A stretch of 64,000 bases of DNA from Tachypleus tridentatus (lineage: Eukaryota > Arthropoda > Merostomata > Xiphosura > Limulidae), in NCBI RefSeq assembly GCF_004210375.1, contig NC_134833.1, positions 45,440,782-45,504,781 of the forward strand, written 5' to 3'. Position 1 is the first letter of the stretch; each line of letters opens with the position of its first letter. The notes under the pieces are model-generated. The model was not told where the DNA came from, did no database searches, and worked only from the letters and a program-made list of their open reading frames with translations. The position numbers and the translations under genes are program-made. Below, one piece after another: positions 58,628 to 64,000 of this stretch.

Positions 58628-60930
58628 GTACATTTTGGTTTGAACAGTATTTAGGGTATTGTTTAGGATTTTTACAGTACTGCATTTTCTTCTGTATAAT
58701 TTTTTTTCTTATGACAAAATCCATTCAAGTATCAAACATTTTAAGGATAAACTTTTAATTGAGCAGTTTAGGTATAGTTGCTTACAGCAACCTTGGAAGA
58801 AATCTTCATTTTTTTCAGCTTTATTATTGATTTGTATTTTAATATTTGTTGCTTATTTTTATAGTACTAAAAGGCAATTAAGAAATAATAATAATAATAA
58901 TAATAACTTTCAATCAGAGTAAGCTATGCACTTAAGGTGAAACTAAGTCATCTTGGCAATTAGTGTAGTTAATTAAATGTACTTGTGTTTTTGCTCACAA
59001 AATAAAATGTACTGCTACATCAGTTTGATACCCTTATTGTTAATGGCATTATTTTTTGCTTTTGAAATGGCATGGTTACAATGGTAAGACATTTTATAAT
59101 GAATGCACTTCTAATTTTAACGAAAAGGATAAATAAATGCCAATTCATTTAATTCACAGTAAATAAAATTGTGGTGGATTAAAAAACTGAAATATTAATG
59201 AATGCAAATACTTGAAACTTTGTCAGTGGACATTCTGCACTTATTCTTATGGAGATGTACATACACAGAAAAATGAAGTCAAACTTGTAAAATTTAGTAG
59301 TGAAATAGTTCCCATTTTCTTCTTTGTTCTAATATTCGAAATGTAAAAGCTTTAATTTCTGCAGAAAGTTGTTTAGGTTTGTTTCTTTATCAAAGAATGT
59401 AGCTTTAGTGTTTCCACATTTTGAGTTATTTAAAAATTTATTTCAACTGTCATTACAGTATTGTATTATAATATGCTGATTATAGGAAACAAATTAGTTT
59501 AACACGGAAAAATCTGATAAACATTTGGCAACCAATTTACATTATTATATTCCTAGCCTGAACTCTCTGTCATGATTGGCTAGTAGTGCATCACATGGTA
59601 CAAAACCATTTTTAAAGTTGCCTTGAAAAGCTTGTCAACAAATCACATCAATGTTGCATGGTTGTCAAGGCTGTTGCCATGCATGCATACATCACAAAAG
59701 ATCTTTGTAGACAATGGTTTTTTGCAGCACAGTGAAAATAGATTGAGTCACTTAGGCCTAACTTACAAACAGTGTCGGCAATCTTGCTAGCATTCTAGGC
59801 ATATTTTGCAATGAAGTTAAATAGTTGTGTACTTTATACACTTAATGATATGATCATGTGATGATTGGCTGGTAAATTTTTGGAAAATTAGACAATTTCC
59901 AAACCTTATTGACATACTATTAAATTTTAAAATGAGATAAATTTTCAGTAAAATGTCAAATGTTAAGATTTACATGTAGGCATGGAATATGGGATAAACG
60001 TACAGTGCTAATTAATCAAATTTTATTAAAACTGTAAGCAACTAGATTGTTCATTGCCCTCATAATCAGTCAGTAAGTCAAGAAAAAATGTGGCATAAAC
60101 TTGATGCCGAAAGCAGTATTAGTATCACAACAACAGAAATGTTTCTACATATGTACTAACAAGTGAGCTCAAAGACTGTAAATTTACCATTAGTAAGTGA
60201 AGATTTTCGTGATTTATAATACATTATGAAAAGCACTGTCCCACAGAATGCAGGACGAAAAAAGTGAATCAGCCTCTTTCAGGTAGAATAAGTGTATTTG
60301 TGTGCTTTTTCTTGTGAACTTTCTAAGAACTGCATGTCACCCAGTAACAGACAGACATGAACATGGCTGGTTATAAGTAGCTTCCTTCACATTCAGGGGA
60401 CACTTGCTATCGTTGTCAGCAAATCTATACTGCTAAGAGCTACTGTGTGTCATATTTGCTTGATATCATGCATTATTTGTTTGTAGTTTACTAATTGAAG
60501 ATACACTTTGATCATTTTGAGATACAACCAGTCTTTACTTAGTATTATTTACAGAATTTTGCACACAAAAGATTGAAAAAATGCATAATGCCGGGACAAA
60601 AAATACATTTGTAAAGCAAAAACATTGCAAATATGTGAAAACCATGATGTGTAATAATAAATCTTGTTTGCATTCTATTTAAATCTCACTTCAGAAAAAA
60701 CATTTTATTTAAAAAAGAATAATGATTCATATAAGCCTGACCCATCCATCACAATTATGTCTGTTATGTTTATAAGATGGAATAAAAATAGCTTAGAAAT
60801 AACTGGTATGTAAATGAGTCGTATAAGATAGGATCAACTACAGAATAAGTGTTTTTTTATGATTAGTGAATTATAACGTTATCCATAAATCAAGGTGCTT
60901 TTTCTTTTTTCTGCCTAATTTCATCTTGGT
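58628..60930 (+). other. MRPL37 following intron, first part
   Basis: AT-rich with no recognised exon. Contains an AAT microsatellite at 58883-58906 (about eight units). Confidence 0.5.
58883..58906. repeat. (AAT)n microsatellite
   Basis: About eight uninterrupted AAT units. Confidence 0.9.
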
Positions 60931-62115
60931 ATGGATATCTGTACGTGGTGAGGGATTCTGCTAGAAAAGGTTCTGTATTTTCAGTTTACCTCAACTGGGA
61001 TCTGAATGTCCACCCACATGGGAAGAAAGGATCCTGATGGTTGAGGGATCCAATCCCAACATGCTATTTTGGCCTTGAAATCCTGTAGGCAGTTGACTTT
61101 GGGGTGGTCCCCCAGTGCCAGTTGGCTGGTCCTGTTGGGCAAGGGTCAACCGAGTACCACTATTGGGTTTTCTAAATTAGTGTTGTGGATGTTGTGTGTG
61201 ATGCTGATGTTTTGGTATAGTGTTCATGAAATCCTGGTGATGCTGCATTGTCCTTGTTAAGTAATGTAGTACATCCCCTTGTGGGACTATAAGGTGAATG
61301 GGGTCAATGAGCACTGAATCTATCTCCTTTTATTATGGATTCACCTATTGAAGAAAAAGAAAATAGTAAAAACACAATTCATTGATAAATGACTACATCT
61401 CTGATCACTGACCTTCAACTCCTTTTGATCCTGTATTTTGTTTTCTGTTTTTTTTTCTTATCTGACAAATCTTTAGGGCAAATATCTTTTTTTTTTTTTT
61501 TCTTCAGAAGGGATTAGAGAGGCTTGCTTACTTTCGAAAGTCAGACAGGAAGCGACAATCTGGGGATATCTTGGTGGAAACACACTAAACTCTTCTTGAA
61601 TATGAAAGCCATTAGGTACATATCCATTGAGGCTACTCCCCATGTTACTTTGAATTATTCATGACAACTTATTGTTGAGAATTATCTGAAGAACATACCT
61701 GAGTCGGAGATTCTCGCTGGTTTCTTCAGTCAAGGAGTTTTTGTAGTGTGACATTTCTCCATTTGTAAGGATGGGATTATTCTGCTTACTGATGTTCAAA
61801 TTTTTATGTTTGAATTGCAACATCCACCTGTAGCTGTCAAAGCAGGATATCTAAACTGTAAGGTACAGTCATATATTCCCAACCTTCACAAATGTTCCCA
61901 GTGTCAGTGGTTTAATCATTTGAAAATATCTAGTTGTGGTTCTGTCATGTTTGCTTATTGTGGTGGTAAAGAACAGGATGCTTGGGAATATGAATTAGAC
62001 CCTCACTGTGCTTTTTTGTATTGGTTCCCACCCCTTTTTACTACCAATCTTGCCCTAAGTTGGTGGAGAAAGAGATACAATGTTTGAGAATAGTTAACAA
62101 TTCTTACCCCGAGAC
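60931..62115 (+). mobile_element. I/Jockey-like element D: 5' UTR and ORF1 remnant
   Basis: 5' UTR from ggtgagggattctg (60943) to ggggtcaatgagcac (61297-61311), then ATGGATTCACCTATTGAAG at 61336, frameshifted ORF1 with VKAGYLNCKVQSYIPNLHKC (61835-61895) and knuckle remains to 62080. Cut off at about 62115 where a Penelope fragment begins in the other orientation. Confidence 0.7.
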
Positions 62116-62134
62116 TTGGAAGTTATTGTATCTC

Positions 62135-62660
62135 AGAATGGCTGGTATGTGTATTAACACTTTTATTGATAAGCAGAGAACAACATTTAGACCTTCCTAG
62201 GTCACCTTCAGATTAACAAAGAGAGAGTTTGCAGCTGACTGTTGCTGGACACATCTTAGGGATGAGAGCATAAACAGGTACAGGATTGTAGGGTGCATTG
62301 CAGTTGGATGTTAGGTTATTAATTTGTATGGGTATAAAGGTGTTTAATTTTGGTTTTAGTTGTTGGATAAGTAGAGCTTCTTTGATTTTGCATCTGCTTA
62401 TATATGTTTCCATTCTTATTATCTGTGTGTTTTCTATGGTTATATTGTGTTTATTTGATTTGCAGTGTTCAAAAATGTGTGAAGGTATTTTTTTTTTTGT
62501 GTTCTTTGAATCTAGTTTCCATTTTTCTGCTTTTTTTTCTTCACAAGTGTGTTCTCTGTGTGGTATTCCTGAACTGTATGCTTTTGCCATCCACCTGAAT
62601 TCCAAGCTTTTAAGATTTTTATCTTTAACATCCTTCATCCGTGGTTGTTGATGTCCACAG
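62135..62660 (-). pseudogene. Penelope-like element, C-terminal (GIY-YIG side) fragment
   Basis: Open frame of 141 codons on - (62638-62213) with the conserved end of Penelope proteins: HIFEHCKSNKHNITIENTQI, then SRCKIKEALLIQQLKPKLNT (family H-xxxH-xIxWxNxxIL, then RxxKEAlxIxxxxPxLN). Upstream residues resemble the R-xx-EH part of the GIY-YIG endonuclease but are frameshifted. The 3' UTR carries acctaggaaggtc then aatgttgttctctgc and ends about 62140. Confidence 0.7.
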
Positions 62661-62805
62661 TCAGGATTAGGTAGTTTTTATCTCTGTGCATTTTCTCCCA
62701 TCTATCTTTTTCTTGTATCTTTATTACCATACAACTCGCTCCATGATGCTTCTTCTTGGTTGCAAACTTTTGCCAATGCATCTGTGGTTTCTACTTCTGT
62801 GTGTA
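62661..62805. other. Short spacer between Penelope fragment and element E
   Basis: No feature recognised. Confidence 0.4.
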
Positions 62806-64000
62806 TTCCTGTATTTGGTGAGGGGACCTGCCAGGGAAGATTCTGTTCTTTCAGTTTACCTCCTTTGGGATCTAAACATCCACCCACATGTTTGCCATGT
62901 GTGGCAACCCATGAAGGGGAGAAGAGGATTCTGGTGAAGGGGAGAAGAGGATTCTGGTGGTTGAGGGGTCCAACCCTAACACACCACTTTGACCTTGAAT
63001 TCCTGTAGATGGGCAGCTTTGGGGTGGCCCCCCTTTGGGTCAGTTGGCTGGCCAACTTGGGCTAGGATCAATCAAGTACCAGTGTTGGATGTTCTCAACA
63101 GGTATTGTGGACATTATATCTGATGCTGGTGATGGGTATAGTGCTCATGAAACCCTGGCATTGCTGTAGTGTCCTTGTTTGACATTGTAGTGCATCCCCT
63201 CCTAGGGCTCTATGGTGATTGGGGTCAGTGGGCATCAACATTTCCTTCTTTTTATTATGGATACTCCAATTAAAAATTGTAATAAAATAGTGAAAAAACA
63301 GTCTACAGGTAAACGACCATGTCTTGAAGATTCTGAGCAGCAATCCTCACCATCTGTACCACCTGTTGTAACTAATTTTCTTATATTGCATTCACTTTCA
63401 GACAAACCTTTAAGACAAATGTCTTCTCCCTTTTTCATTCAGAAGGGACGAGAGGGACTTGCTGGCTCTCCAAAGTCAGTAAAGAAGCTTAGATCTGGTG
63501 ACGTGGGTGGAAACATCCACATCTCAACACAGTGAACTTCTTTTGCATTCAAAGGCAATTGAGGATATACCTATTGAGGTTACACCTCATGCAACTTTGA
63601 ATTCATCATGAGGAGTTATTGTTGAGAGGGATTTGAAGAACATCCCAGAGTCAGAGATTCTCACTGGTTTCTCCACCCATGGAGTTTCTGCAGTGAGGCG
63701 TGTCTCCACTCGAAAAGATGGAATTGTGGTGCCGACCAATGTCCTCATTCTCACATTTACGTCACCATGTCTGCCTGCCACCATCAAAGCAGGTTATCTT
63801 AATTGCATAGTACGGCCATACATTCGATGTTTCCAGTGCCAACGGTTCGGTCACTCAAAGATGTTGTGTTGTGGTTTCTTGATGTGTGCTTATTGCAGTG
63901 GCAAAGACCATGATTCCTATGAGTGTGAAATGGACCTTCATTGCATCAATTGCAGTGGCTCTCACCCGTCCTACTTTTGTTCTTACCCTAAATGTTTGGA
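62806..64000 (+). mobile_element. I/Jockey-like element E, 5' part, runs off the window
   Basis: 5' UTR 62806-63256, the best-preserved relative of those at 42058, 47095 and 52140. ORF1 follows and the window ends inside it. Of the family's copies here this has the most intact ORF1, although it carries an early frameshift and at least one stop. Confidence 0.8.
63257..64000 (+). pseudogene. Element E ORF1 (gag) with three zinc knuckles, partial
   Basis: ATG 63257 opens MDTPIKNCNKIVKKQ; the frame shifts at about 63500 (GGAAAC) and continues in another frame as IPIEVTPHATLNSS, a TGA at 63609, VERDLKNIPESEIL, VLILTFTSPCLP and IKAGYLNCIVRPYI. Three CCHC-type knuckles follow: CFQCQRFGHSKMLC, CAYCSGKDHDSYEC and CINCSGSHPSYFC. 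The first knuckle keeps all four ligands. The protein would bind the element's RNA. Confidence 0.75.

Overview
The window is eukaryotic nuclear DNA: AT-rich, intron-bearing and dominated by decayed transposable elements. Two tRNA-derived SINE families (one with a tRNA-Val-like head, one ending in an AAC-rich tail), DIRS, Penelope-like, CR1/I/Jockey and Ty3/gypsy remnants, together with animal-type mitochondrial genes, point to an arthropod. From memory the SINEs resemble those that saturate horseshoe crab (Limulus/Tachypleus) genomes, so a chelicerate is my best guess; this is inference.

Host genes. Three can be recognised. The last two coding exons of PSMD9 (proteasome assembly chaperone) lie on + at 60-633, with a poly(A) signal at 690. 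MTERF4 (mitochondrial large ribosomal subunit biogenesis) is a single intact coding exon on - at 2372-3331, tail-to-tail with PSMD9. MRPL37 (mitochondrial large-subunit protein) starts on + at 55964, with coding exons 55964-56145 and 58512-58627; the rest lies beyond the window or was not found. MTERF4 and MRPL37 both have a good splice acceptor just upstream of the start codon, so each probably has a distant non-coding first exon.

Layout. 1-3.4 kb: PSMD9 end and MTERF4. 4.1-5.2 kb: SINE and Penelope scraps. 5.37-10.30 kb: a DIRS-like tyrosine-recombinase retrotransposon with inverted terminal repeats. 12.6-14.9 kb: a CR1/L2-like LINE. 18.3-32.9 kb: a region that keeps many CpGs, holding SINEs with target-site duplications, a gypsy pol fragment on each strand, a probable LTR, a Jockey-like LINE and a Tc1 element with a hAT MITE inside its terminal repeat. 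33.98-36.56 kb: an irregular long-period tandem repeat. 38.8-53.2 kb: an I/Jockey-like non-LTR element (A) followed by a tandem array of about 5.05-kb units, each carrying part of A, a DIRS fragment and a second I/Jockey-like element (B); unit 3 has a large internal deletion. 53.2-55.84 kb: a second DIRS remnant. 56-64 kb: MRPL37 exons and introns, with two more I/Jockey-like 5' ends and a Penelope fragment; the last element runs off the window.

By eye, CpG is depleted at roughly 1-15.8 kb and 33.8-63 kb and retained between. In an invertebrate with gene-body methylation this would fit two divergent transcription units, MTERF4 leftward and MRPL37 rightward, separated by an unmethylated intergenic region. 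All transposase, reverse transcriptase and recombinase genes seen are broken by stops, frameshifts or deletions; only PSMD9, MTERF4 and MRPL37 look functional.
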